This document shows positions 8,394 to 17,278 of a stretch of 64,000 nucleotides of DNA, piece after piece. Made by a program: the position numbers and the translations under genes. Each line of letters opens with the position of its first letter. Position 1 is the stretch's first letter. Source of the DNA: Methylopila sp. 73B (GTDB taxonomy: Bacteria > Pseudomonadota > Alphaproteobacteria > Rhizobiales > Methylopilaceae); the NCBI RefSeq assembly GCF_000526315.1, contig NZ_JAFV01000001.1, forward strand, positions 2,232,001 to 2,296,000, read 5' to 3'. The notes below the pieces were generated by a model. That model worked only from the letters and a program-made list of their open reading frames with translations, did not search any database and was not told the origin of the DNA.

Positions 8394-11300
8394 TCAATCC
8401 GTCCCTCGGGATGCAAGAGGGTCGGGAGACCCTCCGGCGGAGATCCCTTGACCCGGTGGCTTTGGTAGAAACCGAGTCAATCGGCGCGCGACGCCGTCCG
8501 TGCACGACAGGATCACCGGAACGACGACGAGGGTCAGAAGCGTCGAGCTGAGGAGGCCCCCGATCACCGCGTGCGCCATCGGGGCGCGCTGGGCGCCGCC
8601 GCCGTCGACCGCCATGGCGAGCGGGATCATGCCGAAGATCATCGCTAGGGTCGTCATGACGATCGGCCGGAAGCGGACTGCGCCGGCGCTGACGAGGGCG
8701 TCGTGAAGCGACAGCCCCCGATGGCGCTCCCTGTTTGCGAAGTCGACCAACAGGATGCCGTTCTTGGTGACCAGGCCCATCAGCATGATGAAGCCGATCA
8801 TCGAGAACATGTTGATCGTACTGCCGGCCGCCATGAGGCCGAGCAGAACGCCCACCAGGGACAGCGGCAGCGCGGCCATGATCGCGAGGGGCTGGAGGAA
8901 GCTCCCGAATTGGGAAGCGAGGACGAGGTAGACGAAGATTACCGCGAGGCCGAGCGCGGTGATCATGTGACCGGTGGTCTTCTCCATGTTCTCCGACTGG
9001 CCGCCGAAGCGGATCTGGTATCCGTCGGGCAGGGTCTTGCGCGCGACGAGCGCTTCGAGCTCGGCCGTCGCGTCGCCAAGGACGCGCCCGGAGATGGCCG
9101 CGGAGACGAGGACCTCCCGACGCCCGTCGAAGCGGCGAATCTCGGCAGCGGCGGGGACCGCCGCGATGTCAGCGACTTGGTCGAGCCGGACCATCGCTGG
9201 GGCGCCGTTCGGGTCGGTACGGCCGGTCGTCAGCATCAGTCCGCTTATGACCGCAGGATCCGACCGTTGCGCCCGAGGAAGGCGGACCACCACGTCGTAG
9301 GTCTCCCCCAGCGGGTCGGTCCACTTCGTGGCTTCCTCGCCACCGACGAGCGGCGCGAGCATGCGCGCAAGCTCCGGCACGCCGACGCTGAGGTCGCTCG
9401 CCGCCTCGCGCTTCAGGCGAACGGCAAGGACCGAACTCTTCTCGCTGGCGCTGGACATGACGTCCGCCATGCCGGGCATGCGTCGCATGGCGTCGACAAG
9501 CTCCGCCGCGATCCGCTCCAGAACCGCGCGGTCCGGGCCGAGCACGCTGAGCTGGATCGGGCTGTCGCCGCCTCCCATGCCGAGCTGGACGAGGGAGACG
9601 TCGACGCCGGGGATGACCGAAAGGCGCTTCCGGATCGGATCGGCGAGGTCGAGCGGCGCGCGCGAGCGTTCCGAGTTCTGGATCAGCTTGACGAGAATCG
9701 AGGCCTTGTTCTTGCCAACCGCGTTCGCCGTGTTGATCGTGGTGTATACCGCGGACACCTCCGGGAACTGCCGAAGCGCGCGTTCGATCTGCAGGATCTT
9801 GGCGCTGGTGTAGTCGAGCGAGGAATCGACCGGCGTCGTCACGTTGATCTGGAAGCGCCCTTCATCCGACGTCGGCACGAACTCGGTGCCGACGAGCGGA
9901 ACGAGAAAGACGCTGCCGACGAAGACGCCCATCGTCGATAGCAGCGTGATCGCCCTATGGCGCAGCGTCCAGCCGATCGCACTGCGATAACGCTTGATCA
10001 GCGCCTCGAAGGCTCGGTCGAACTTCGCGACGAGGCGACCGACCGGCCCGCGCCTGGCGTCCGGCTGGACGTCCGGATCGTACCAGACGCTCGACAGCAT
10101 GGGATCGAGCGTGAAGGACACGAAGAGCGAGATCAGGACCGCGGCCGAAACCGTCACGCCGAATTCGTAGAAGAAGCGGCCGACGATCCCATCCATGAAG
10201 GCGACCGGCAGAAAGACAGCGACGATCGTCGCGGTCGTGGCGATGACGGCGAGCCCGATCTCGTCGGTTCCGTCCACGGCCGCCTGCACGTGCGATTTCC
10301 CCATATGAAGGTGGCGGGTGATGTTCTCGCGAACGACAATGGCGTCGTCGATCAGAACGCCGATGGACAGGGTCAGCCCAAGGAGGCTGAGCGTGTTCAG
10401 CGTGAAGCCGAGAAATTGGACGACGGCGAGCGTTCCGAGCATCGCGATCGGCAGCGTCAACCCGGTGATGACAGTGCTGCGCCAGGAATTCAGGAAGAGA
10501 AAGACGATCGCCACAGCCAAGGCGGCGCCTTCGATGAGAGTCGAACGCACCTGGTCGACCGACTCCCGGATCGAGATCGAGGTGTCGGTGACGACGCGCA
10601 GCTCGACATTATGGGACGCGAGCTCGGCGTTGAGCGTCTTCAGCCGTTCTCGCACGTCGGCGGCCGTATCGACGGTGTTCGCGTCCTGGACCTTCACGAC
10701 GTCGATCGCGAGCGCCTGTTCGCCATTGTAGATCGCCAGGCTTTCAGGATCCGCCGCGCCGTCGGTGACGGAGGCGATGTCCCTGACATAGACCGGCCCG
10801 CCGCCGCGGCGGGCGATGATCATGTCGAGGAAGCCGTCCGGCTTCTCGATCCGCCCCTGCACCTGGATCGTGTTCTCGCCGAAGCGGCTCACCACGCTGC
10901 CGGCCGGTCGGTTCTGGTTTCCACTGCGCAGCGCGGCGACGACCTCGTCGATCCCGATCCCGAGCGCGCGCATCTTCGTCTCGTCGACCGCGATGTCGAT
11001 CTGCCGCTTCCTGCCGCCCACCAGCGTCGCCTGACCGACGCCGGAGATCATCGTGATCTGACGGACGACGCGCTGCTCCGCGATCGCCGTGAGCTGAGGC
11101 GCGTCGAGCGACGGAGACGTCACGGCGATCGACAGGATCGGCTGATCGGAAAGGTTGAAGCGGGAGATGACCGGCTTCTCGACGTCGTCCGGGAACTGCG
11201 CCTCGACGGCCGCGACCTTGTCGCGGACCTCCTGGGTCGCGGCCTGACCGTTCACCTCGAGCCTGAAGCTCGCCCGCACCATCGATCGCCCCTCATAGGA

Positions 11301-11549
11301 CGTCGAGAGGATCTCCTCGACGCCGCCGACGGCGTTCAGCGCTTCCTCGACGGGCCGCGTGACCTCCGTCTCGACGGTCTCCGGCGTCGCGCCCGGATAG
11401 CTGGTCGCGACCATGACGATCGGCACGTCCGCGTTCGGGTACTGGTCGAGGCCGAGACGCTGAAGCGCGAGCAAACCGAGGACGAGGATCGCCACCATCA
11501 TCATGGTGGTGAAGACCGGATGCGTGACGGCGACGCGTGTCAGAAGCAC
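8394..11549 (-). CDS. RND efflux transporter, HAE1/AcrB-type inner-membrane pump
   Basis: A 1051-residue RND transporter, the family's normal length. It starts VLLTRVAVTHPVFTTMMMVA, with the first membrane helix, a long periplasmic loop (PNADVPIVMVATSYPGATPE), and a TM4 region GVLIDDAIVVREN carrying the proton-relay Asp pair. The second half repeats the layout after SMIGFIMLMGLVTKNGILLVD. The frame is open upstream into the adaptor gene, but a GTG at 11549, 1 bp past the adaptor stop, gives the correct start. It works with the adaptor; the outer-membrane channel is not encoded here. The substrate is unknown. Confidence 0.95.
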   Translation of the reverse strand: MLLTRVAVTHPVFTTMMMVAILVLGLLALQRLGLDQYPNADVPIVMVATSYPGATPETVETEVTRPVEEALNAVGGVEEILSTSYEGRSMVRASFRLEVNGQAATQEVRDKVAAVEAQFPDDVEKPVISRFNLSDQPILSIAVTSPSLDAPQLTAIAEQRVVRQITMISGVGQATLVGGRKRQIDIAVDETKMRALGIGIDEVVAALRSGNQNRPAGSVVSRFGENTIQVQGRIEKPDGFLDMIIARRGGGPVYVRDIASVTDGAADPESLAIYNGEQALAIDVVKVQDANTVDTAADVRERLKTLNAELASHNVELRVVTDTSISIRESVDQVRSTLIEGAALAVAIVFLFLNSWRSTVITGLTLPIAMLGTLAVVQFLGFTLNTLSLLGLTLSIGVLIDDAIVVRENITRHLHMGKSHVQAAVDGTDEIGLAVIATTATIVAVFLPVAFMDGIVGRFFYEFGVTVSAAVLISLFVSFTLDPMLSSVWYDPDVQPDARRGPVGRLVAKFDRAFEALIKRYRSAIGWTLRHRAITLLSTMGVFVGSVFLVPLVGTEFVPTSDEGRFQINVTTPVDSSLDYTSAKILQIERALRQFPEVSAVYTTINTANAVGKNKASILVKLIQNSERSRAPLDLADPIRKRLSVIPGVDVSLVQLGMGGGDSPIQLSVLGPDRAVLERIAAELVDAMRRMPGMADVMSSASEKSSVLAVRLKREAASDLSVGVPELARMLAPLVGGEEATKWTDPLGETYDVVVRLPRAQRSDPAVISGLMLTTGRTDPNGAPAMVRLDQVADIAAVPAAAEIRRFDGRREVLVSAAISGRVLGDATAELEALVARKTLPDGYQIRFGGQSENMEKTTGHMITALGLAVIFVYLVLASQFGSFLQPLAIMAALPLSLVGVLLGLMAAGSTINMFSMIGFIMLMGLVTKNGILLVDFANRERHRGLSLHDALVSAGAVRFRPIVMTTLAMIFGMIPLAMAVDGGGAQRAPMAHAVIGGLLSSTLLTLVVVPVILSCTDGVARRLTRFLPKPPGQGISAGGSPDPLASRGTD

Positions 11550-11550
11550 G

Positions 11551-12693
11551 TCAGCTCGGCCGCCCGAGAAGCGCAGCGACTCCGGGCCTGAACTGGGGGA
11601 GAGGCGAGGCGACGATAAGGTCGCCGATGCGGGCGCCGTCGATCTGCAGGCTCTCGCCTTCGTTCCAGCGGCCGCGGACCGCGACCGCCTGGCGGACAAG
11701 TCGGTCGCCTTCGAGCTTGAGCACGTAGCGGCCTTGCTCGTCCTCGCGGAGCGACGTCGCGGGAACGACGATAACGTTCGCTTCTTCTCGAACGAGAACC
11801 GACCCGGTTGCGAACATGCCGCCCCACAGGCGACCCTCGCGGTTTTCGAGCCGTACGAAGACCGGCACGAACCTGGAGCCTTCGTTGGCGACAGGACTGA
11901 TCCGGTCCACCGTTCCGGCGACCATGCGACCATTCAAGCCGTCGATCTCGAGCTCGGCCGAGTCCCCGACCATCAGCCGCGGGACGTCGCGCGTCGCCAC
12001 GAGCATCTGGGCCTCGAGCACCGAGGTGTCGACAACCGTCATGAGTTCCGCATTGGCCGCCGGCGCCGCTCCGGGGTCGACCAGCCGGTCTGAGACGACG
12101 CCGCCGAACGGCGCCCTGATCTCGGCATTGCGCAGCGCGGTCTGCGCCATATCGATCTGCGCCGAAAGGGCTTCGGCTTTCGCCCGCGCCGTTCCGAGGT
12201 CGCCACGCGCCCTGTCGAGCTGTTCCCGCGACGCGTAACTCTTCTGGGCCAGTTGCTCGACCCGGGCGAACGTCTGCTCCGCGCGGAGCAGTTCGGCCGC
12301 CGCTCCGTCCCGATTGCTGATGTGCTGGACGAGCGCGGCCTGAAGATCTTCGGTCTCGAAGCGGATCAGCACGTCGCCTGCGGCCACGCGCTGGCCCGGA
12401 CGCGCATTCACCTCGCTCACGGTCCCCGCGGCCTTGGAGCGAAGGGCGACACGGTTGATGGGCCTCAATTCGCCGCTTACGCGGATCCGCTCTTTCATGG
12501 AGGTCGGCTCGAGCCTGATCACTTCGAGGTCGGTGAGTTCGATCGGCGCCCGGACGGTCTGGGCCGCTGGCGCAGCGTCGGGACCCTGCCTTGCGTTCGC
12601 CTTGCTCGGCCGATCGAAATGCACCAGGCCGACATAGGCGGCGCTGATGAGCAGGACGCCGACGACCATGCTCTTTGCCCATGTGCGCGACAT
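11551..12693 (-). CDS. RND efflux periplasmic adaptor (membrane fusion protein)
   Basis: A 380-residue HlyD/AcrA-type adaptor with an N-terminal membrane anchor (SMVVGVLLISAAYVGLVHF). A biotinyl-lipoyl half-motif follows (AAGTVSEVNARPGQRVAAGD), then a coiled-coil hairpin around residues 105-165, the second lipoyl half (AEIRAPFGGVVSDRLVDPG), a beta-barrel, and a membrane-proximal domain ending LLGRPS. Its stop is 1 bp from the pump start, so the two form an operon. It is divergent from a response-regulator gene 208 bp away, which probably controls it. Confidence 0.95.
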   Translation of the reverse strand: MSRTWAKSMVVGVLLISAAYVGLVHFDRPSKANARQGPDAAPAAQTVRAPIELTDLEVIRLEPTSMKERIRVSGELRPINRVALRSKAAGTVSEVNARPGQRVAAGDVLIRFETEDLQAALVQHISNRDGAAAELLRAEQTFARVEQLAQKSYASREQLDRARGDLGTARAKAEALSAQIDMAQTALRNAEIRAPFGGVVSDRLVDPGAAPAANAELMTVVDTSVLEAQMLVATRDVPRLMVGDSAELEIDGLNGRMVAGTVDRISPVANEGSRFVPVFVRLENREGRLWGGMFATGSVLVREEANVIVVPATSLREDEQGRYVLKLEGDRLVRQAVAVRGRWNEGESLQIDGARIGDLIVASPLPQFRPGVAALLGRPS

Positions 12694-12808
12694 GAAGAAT
12701 CACCTCGGAAGTGCTGAACCGAAGCTGGCGGCCAGAAACTCGACGGCCGCGGGAGCTTTGGGGCCTCCGCCGTCATGGCGAACCAGTCCCCCTATTCCTG
12801 GCGATCGA

Positions 12809-12863
12809 CCATTGCGTCAGCATTACCCCGTCAGCGCACGAGCTCGTAATGTTCACGCAATGG
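12809..12863. promoter_or_regulatory. Imperfect palindrome, candidate response-regulator operator
   Basis: Left arm CCATTGCGTCAGCATTAC (12809-12826) and right arm GTAATGTTCACGCAATGG (12846-12863) are complementary at 16 of 18 positions around a 19-bp centre. The element lies in the 208-bp divergent space between the efflux adaptor and the OmpR-type regulator. Head-to-head sites with helical spacing are usual for self-regulating OmpR-family proteins. The operator role is inferred. Confidence 0.6.
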
Positions 12864-12901
12864 TTTGGGCAGATGGAAACGCCGAGGCGGGTGGAGCGTC
12901 C

Positions 12902-13573
12902 ATGCGAGTGCTGCTGGTCGAAGACGAGCGTGAAATGGCGGCGGCCCTGGCGGCGGCGCTTGCGAAGCAGGGCGTGATCATCGATCACACCAGGACGCTC
13001 ACGGACGCGTTCGAGCTGACCAGGCAGCACGTCTACGACGCCATCCTGCTCGATCGGCGGCTTCCGGACGGCGAGGGGCTGAGCCTCATTCCACGGCTGC
13101 GCAAGGGCGGCAACGACACGCCGATCATCGTCCTGACCGCCCGAAACGAGCCGAAGGAGCGCATCGAGGGACTCGACGTCGGCGCCGACGACTATCTCGG
13201 CAAGCCGTTCCTCGTCGACGAGCTCATGGCTCGGTTGCGCGCGGTCATGCGCCGACCGCCGCATCTGGCGGAACCAGAGATCGTCGTCGGCCGGATGACC
13301 ATCGATCCCCTCCATCTTGGCGTGACGATCGACGACGTCCCGTTCGAGATGCCGAGACGAGAGATGCTCGTTCTGGTGGCTCTCGCGAAGAAGAAGGGGA
13401 AGACGGTCCTGAGATCGGTCCTGGAGGCCGCGGTCTACAATTACGAGAGCGAGATTCAGTCGAACGCTCTCGACGCCCACATCTCCCGGCTGCGCAAGCG
13501 TCTCCTCGACGCGTCGGCGGGTGTGACGGTCCACAACATCCGCGGCGTCGGCTATCTGCTGAGAGAAGACTGA
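12902..13573 (+). CDS. OmpR/PhoB-family response regulator
   Basis: A 223-residue two-domain regulator. The receiver (residues 1-115) starts MRVLLVEDEREMAAAL with the acidic pair, has phospho-acceptor Asp51 in LLDRRLPDGEG, Thr in VLTARNE, and Lys in YLGKPF. The C-terminal winged helix ends NALDAHISRLRKRL then HNIRGVGYLLRED. The frame is open further upstream, but the receiver begins exactly at the ATG at 12902. Its TGA overlaps the kinase ATG, so the pair is coupled. Divergent from the RND pump, which is its probable target. Confidence 0.95.
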   Translation: MRVLLVEDEREMAAALAAALAKQGVIIDHTRTLTDAFELTRQHVYDAILLDRRLPDGEGLSLIPRLRKGGNDTPIIVLTARNEPKERIEGLDVGADDYLGKPFLVDELMARLRAVMRRPPHLAEPEIVVGRMTIDPLHLGVTIDDVPFEMPRREMLVLVALAKKKGKTVLRSVLEAAVYNYESEIQSNALDAHISRLRKRLLDASAGVTVHNIRGVGYLLRED

Positions 13574-14910
13574 TGGCCGACGCTGAGACGAAGAATCCAT
13601 CCCTGTGGTGGAGGCTGAGCTGGCAGCTCAGTCTCGTCTTTGTGGTCATGATCGCGATTTTGATCCTTGGCCTCGCCGTCTATGGGTCCCTTCGCCTGTC
13701 GCCCAACATCGGCCTGAAAAACCACTTGGCGGCCGCGATTGAGGAAGCGCTGGACCGCGATGCCCAAGGGCGCTTGATCATCGATGCGGGGCCGCGGCTC
13801 GACGCGCTCAAAACTGAGAACGAGAAGCTCTGGTTTGTCGTGGTGACGACCGATGGCGAGATCACCTCATATGGGGCAACCCCGGCCCCCTATCTCGGCT
13901 TGGCGCCTTACGCCCGGTACTTCAGGGACGCAGATATCCGCGGAGACGGCAAGACCAACGACATCGCCTCGATCGACGTCATAGAGACGCCTCTGGGCGA
14001 AGTCCGTGTGCTTTATGGCGGCAACACGAGCGCCAGCGCTAATATCCTTACGCTGTTGAGCGGTCTTAACGCGGTCTATGTGCCGCTTCTGCTACTTACG
14101 CTTCCAGCTGTGTTTGCGACCGTCCCGAGGATCATCCGTAAGCGGCTGGAGGGGCTGCAGCGGGTCGTGAACAAGGCGCCCGAGATCGATCCGCACCGGC
14201 CCGGCTCGCGCCTGCCGCTCGATGACGTGCCGAAGGAGGTCGTACCCCTGATCGTCGCGTTCAACAGCGTCCTTGCACGCCTTGAGGAGCAGTTCCAGGT
14301 CCGCCAACGATTTCTGATCGACGCGGCCCATGAGCTTCGCACGCCGATCGCGATCATGCAGACCCGCATCGAAGGCATGCCGGAAGGACAGCATCAGCGG
14401 CGCCTGCTCGACGATGTCGCGCGGCTGGGCGAAATGGCGGAGCAGTTGCTCGACTTCGAACGCCAGGAGCATGACGTCGACCACCAGGAGATGGTCGACC
14501 TGGTTGACATCGCCCGCGACATCGTGGCGGATCTGGCTCCGCTCGCCATCGGCGCCGGCTACGAGATCACGTTCGACAGCGAAGTGGAGCGGCTGGAACG
14601 GAAGGGCAGTCCCTCCTCATTGCCCCGCGCGATCAGCAACTTGGTTCGAAACGCCATCGATCATGGCGGCAATCGTGGGACAATCTCGGTCACGGTGACC
14701 GCCTCCGGCGAGATCGTCGTGGCGGACCATGGAGGAGGCATCCCCCCGGACCAGCAGGACCTCATCTTCGAGCCGTTCTACCGCGTCACGCCGCGAAGCA
14801 GGGGCGCCGGGCTCGGATTGAGCCTTGTCCGCCAAATCGTCGACAGGCATCGCGGCCAGGTCCTCGTGACCAGCAGTTCGAGCGGAAGCGCGTTCACGCT
14901 GCGTCTTTGA
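13573..14910 (+). CDS. Two-component sensor histidine kinase
   Basis: A 445-residue membrane kinase. TM1 is near residues 16-40, a periplasmic sensor of about 110 residues follows, and TM2 is near 165-185 (LNAVYVPLLLLTLPAVFATV). Then come a linker, the H-box with phospho-acceptor His253 in IDAAHELRTPIAIM, the N-box ISNLVRNAIDHGG, and G-boxes VADHGGGIPP and GAGLGLSLVRQIVDRH. It overlaps the response regulator by ATGA. It probably senses envelope stress or a pump substrate; the ligand cannot be read from the sequence. Confidence 0.95.
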   Translation: MADAETKNPSLWWRLSWQLSLVFVVMIAILILGLAVYGSLRLSPNIGLKNHLAAAIEEALDRDAQGRLIIDAGPRLDALKTENEKLWFVVVTTDGEITSYGATPAPYLGLAPYARYFRDADIRGDGKTNDIASIDVIETPLGEVRVLYGGNTSASANILTLLSGLNAVYVPLLLLTLPAVFATVPRIIRKRLEGLQRVVNKAPEIDPHRPGSRLPLDDVPKEVVPLIVAFNSVLARLEEQFQVRQRFLIDAAHELRTPIAIMQTRIEGMPEGQHQRRLLDDVARLGEMAEQLLDFERQEHDVDHQEMVDLVDIARDIVADLAPLAIGAGYEITFDSEVERLERKGSPSSLPRAISNLVRNAIDHGGNRGTISVTVTASGEIVVADHGGGIPPDQQDLIFEPFYRVTPRSRGAGLGLSLVRQIVDRHRGQVLVTSSSSGSAFTLRL

Positions 14911-15222
14911 ACCACTGCCGCCACCGAGGCGCGGCCGGCCTATGTATCCTAGCCCGCGTGAAGCGGGGAGTTGCGGGCGACGTGGGGGCGCGATCGCCGC
15001 CCGCAGCTCGGGCCCCCGTCGTCCGGCGGGGGAAACCGGAAGTCGACGGAGCCAAATGCGGCCACCGTTGCGACCGATGTCACGCGACTAGCGCCTCGGA
15101 GGATCATGCCGCGGCTTGAGCCGTTTTCAGAGCTCATCGCCCGTGGTGAGCCGGGACAGACTTCCAGCAAGCCGTCGAACCCAGCTTAGTTGAATTTCCA
15201 GCAATGGGCGAGACGGATGCCC

Positions 15223-15348
15223 CAAGCTGGCGTCAAGCGGACGGGTGTGCGGGCCCTGTAGGACTGGTTCGGCCGACCGCTGTTCGTCCGAAGCCACCGG
15301 CGCGTGACCCTGACCGAGGGAGGCGCCGCCTATCTCGCGGGGCCGTGA
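15223..15348 (+). pseudogene. LysR-family HTH fragment (GcvA-like), truncated
   Basis: The frame beginning at 15223 reads QAGVKRTGVRAL, then an in-frame TAG, then DWFGRPLFVRSHRRVTLTEG and GAAYLAGP before a TGA. This is the second half of a LysR helix-turn-helix with wing, as in GcvA-type regulators, and the effector domain is missing. It directly abuts the IS5-family remnant, so an insertion or deletion appears to have removed the rest. Confidence 0.75.
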
Positions 15349-15561
15349 GGGGCGTCTGGCGCAAGCTGTTCATGGCGCTGGTCGCCGAGGCGGGCCCGGC
15401 CGATCACGTCATGATCGACAGTTCCGCGGTGAAGGCCCATCGCTCGGCCGCCGGCGGCAAAGGCGGGCGCCACTAAACGGTCCGCTGATCGCGCGGAGGG
15501 CGCACGACCAAGATCCACGCGCTCACGGATCGACAAGGCCGCCCTCCAAGGCCGCGACCCG
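15349..15561 (+). mobile_element. IS5-family transposase remnant (middle part)
   Basis: The frame reads GVWRKLFMALVAEAG then DHVMIDSSAVKAHRSAAGG, which is the diagnostic start of the DDE catalytic region (DSSAVKAHRSAAG) of IS5/IS427-group transposases. It then breaks, and RGGRTTKIHALTDRQGRP reappears in another frame at about 15496-15549 before the region is cut off at the stop codon of the converging AmiC-like gene. No complete transposase or terminal repeats remain. Confidence 0.8.
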
Positions 15562-15562
15562 A

Positions 15563-16618
15563 TTAGAATGCGGCCATCAACCGGAAATCGTGGCCCTCGG
15601 CCGCCGCCATGAAGACGGGATGCGAAGCGCCGGCTGCGACTTCGGCCTGCAGTCCGCGCGCGGTGCGGGCCAAGGCGACGCGGCCGACGTTCTTGCGCAT
15701 GTCGGCCATGCGAATGTTGCCCGCCGCCTGCGCCAGCGCCGCAAAACAGTGGAAGCCTTCGTAGACCGATTCTCCGAAGCTGTTCGCGGGCGGAGGCGTC
15801 TCTCCGAAACACGTGTGATAGCGCTCCAGAAACGCGCTGTTATTCTTTGTCCGCAGCGTCGCAAAGTAGGACGACGCCGTGAATAGGTTCTCTGTATAGT
15901 CTTCGCCGATGCCGTAAAGTATCGTCTCGTCCATGGCGCTGCTAAACCGTAGAATACGGGACGCCAGCCCGAATTCGGCGAACGCTCGATTAAAAACGAC
16001 CGTTTCGTGCCCCAGAAGCCAGGACATCACAATGTCCGGGTGCGTCCTGTCGATTTCGGCCATCAACCTGTCGTCGTAATTCGCGCCGAACGGCAGGACC
16101 TTCTGTCCGACAATGGCGCATCCCGCGTCGATGATCATCTGCTTGGCGACGGCCATAGACCTGTCTGGCCAGATGTAGTCGTTGCCGAGAAGGAAGAACC
16201 GGCTGACGCGCTTCGTCTCGATCAGCCAGTGCAGGCTTGGCCCCAGGATCGCGGGCGTCGTCTCGCCGATCGAGACCGCGCCTGCGTCGGAGATGCCGCC
16301 TTCGTTCTGCGGCGTGTAGACCAGCGGCACGCGGCCGCCGAGTGAGCGGCTGACCCAAGGCCTAGCCGAACTTGTCACCAAGGCGACGACGGCGTCCGCC
16401 TCGTCGATCTGGACCACGGCCGACGCCGCCTCCGCCGCGGTCCTGTCCGAAGAGCCAGCGTCAGCGATCACGAGCTCCACCCGCCGACCAAGGATGCCCC
16501 CGCCAGCATTGATCTCCGCGACCGCCATCGAGGCGCTCGCTTCGCACGAAGGTCCCCAAATGCCCGCGGGGCCTTCGCGGGAGATCAGCAGGGCTACAGT
16601 GAGCTCGCGCAATTGCAT
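15563..16618 (-). CDS. AmiC-like cytoplasmic substrate-binding sensor (NhhC-like)
   Basis: A 351-residue type-I periplasmic-binding fold protein without a signal peptide. It reads LTVALLISREGPAGIWGPSC, then MAVAEINAGGGILGRRVEL and FFLLGNDYIWPDRSMAVAKQ. The AmiC family includes the amide sensor of Pseudomonas and NhhC of the Rhodococcus cobalt nitrile hydratase locus. The frame extends to a TTG at 16654, but ATG 16618 matches the domain start. It is divergent from a MarR-type gene, the same partner type as NhhC/NhhD. Likely role: sense an amide or nitrile. Its 3' end meets the IS5 remnant. Confidence 0.8.
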   Translation of the reverse strand: MQLRELTVALLISREGPAGIWGPSCEASASMAVAEINAGGGILGRRVELVIADAGSSDRTAAEAASAVVQIDEADAVVALVTSSARPWVSRSLGGRVPLVYTPQNEGGISDAGAVSIGETTPAILGPSLHWLIETKRVSRFFLLGNDYIWPDRSMAVAKQMIIDAGCAIVGQKVLPFGANYDDRLMAEIDRTHPDIVMSWLLGHETVVFNRAFAEFGLASRILRFSSAMDETILYGIGEDYTENLFTASSYFATLRTKNNSAFLERYHTCFGETPPPANSFGESVYEGFHCFAALAQAAGNIRMADMRKNVGRVALARTARGLQAEVAAGASHPVFMAAAEGHDFRLMAAF

Positions 16619-16723
16619 CGTGTCCACGCGGTCGACTGATGAGACGACGGCCAAAAGAGCGCTAGCCTAACAAACAGACACCCCCATCGCGCGCCTAAAA
16701 ACTGTGCGGACTCAAGGGTGAAG

Positions 16724-17248
16724 ATGCACAATGCCGCATCGAACGCCGCCAAGGAGCTTGAAATTGCGGACATTGCACTCCAAATTAACGCAAACGACGT
16801 TATTGAAGCGAAAGTCGTATCGGTGTCGCGATCATTGAAGCTCGAAGACCAGCTGGCCTATGTCATCGCCAGCGTGAACAGGCGGCTTGAGGAGCAGCTC
16901 GAGGAGGCCCTGCGACCGCAGGGGCTGCCGCTCGAGCAGTTCCGCGTGCTGAGCGCGCTCGACTCGACGGACGGGCGGGCGATGGGCGAACTGGCCGCCG
17001 CCGTCCTCATCGACCCTGCGACGCTGACGAAGATCATCGACCGGATGGTGGCCGATGCGCTCGTCTATCGCGCGCCGTCGCCGCAAGACCGCCGGCGCGT
17101 GCTCATCTTCACGGCCTCCAAGGGCAAGGCGCTCTACCAGAAGATCAAGGGCGTAACCCGGGACCAGCAGCGCGGCCTCCTCGAACGCCTGGACAAGACC
17201 CAGGCCGAAGAGCTGACGCGCATGCTGCGGGGGCTGGTGGAGGGCTGA
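16724..17248 (+). CDS. MarR-family transcriptional regulator (NhhD-like)
   Basis: A 174-residue MarR protein. An N-terminal extension of about 40 residues precedes the winged helix: LEDQLAYVIASVNRRLEEQL, then LPLEQFRVLSALDSTDGRAM and LIDPATLTKIIDRMVADALV, followed by the wing SPQDRRRVLIFTASKGKALY. AAGGGTGA before the ATG at 16724 supports the start; a GTG two codons earlier is possible. It is divergent from an AmiC-like sensor. In Rhodococcus rhodochrous J1 an AmiC-like/MarR-like pair controls cobalt nitrile hydratase, so the same role is inferred here. Confidence 0.85.
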   Translation: MHNAASNAAKELEIADIALQINANDVIEAKVVSVSRSLKLEDQLAYVIASVNRRLEEQLEEALRPQGLPLEQFRVLSALDSTDGRAMGELAAAVLIDPATLTKIIDRMVADALVYRAPSPQDRRRVLIFTASKGKALYQKIKGVTRDQQRGLLERLDKTQAEELTRMLRGLVEG

Positions 17249-17278
17249 CCGGGCGCGCGGGGGCGGCCGGCCTCAGCC

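Noticed and set aside
8703-11591. Long open frames antisense to the RND pump gene
   Set aside because: They are shadows produced by strong third-position GC. Their translations are Arg/Asp/His-rich, have no family character, and overlap a clear RND transporter on the other strand.
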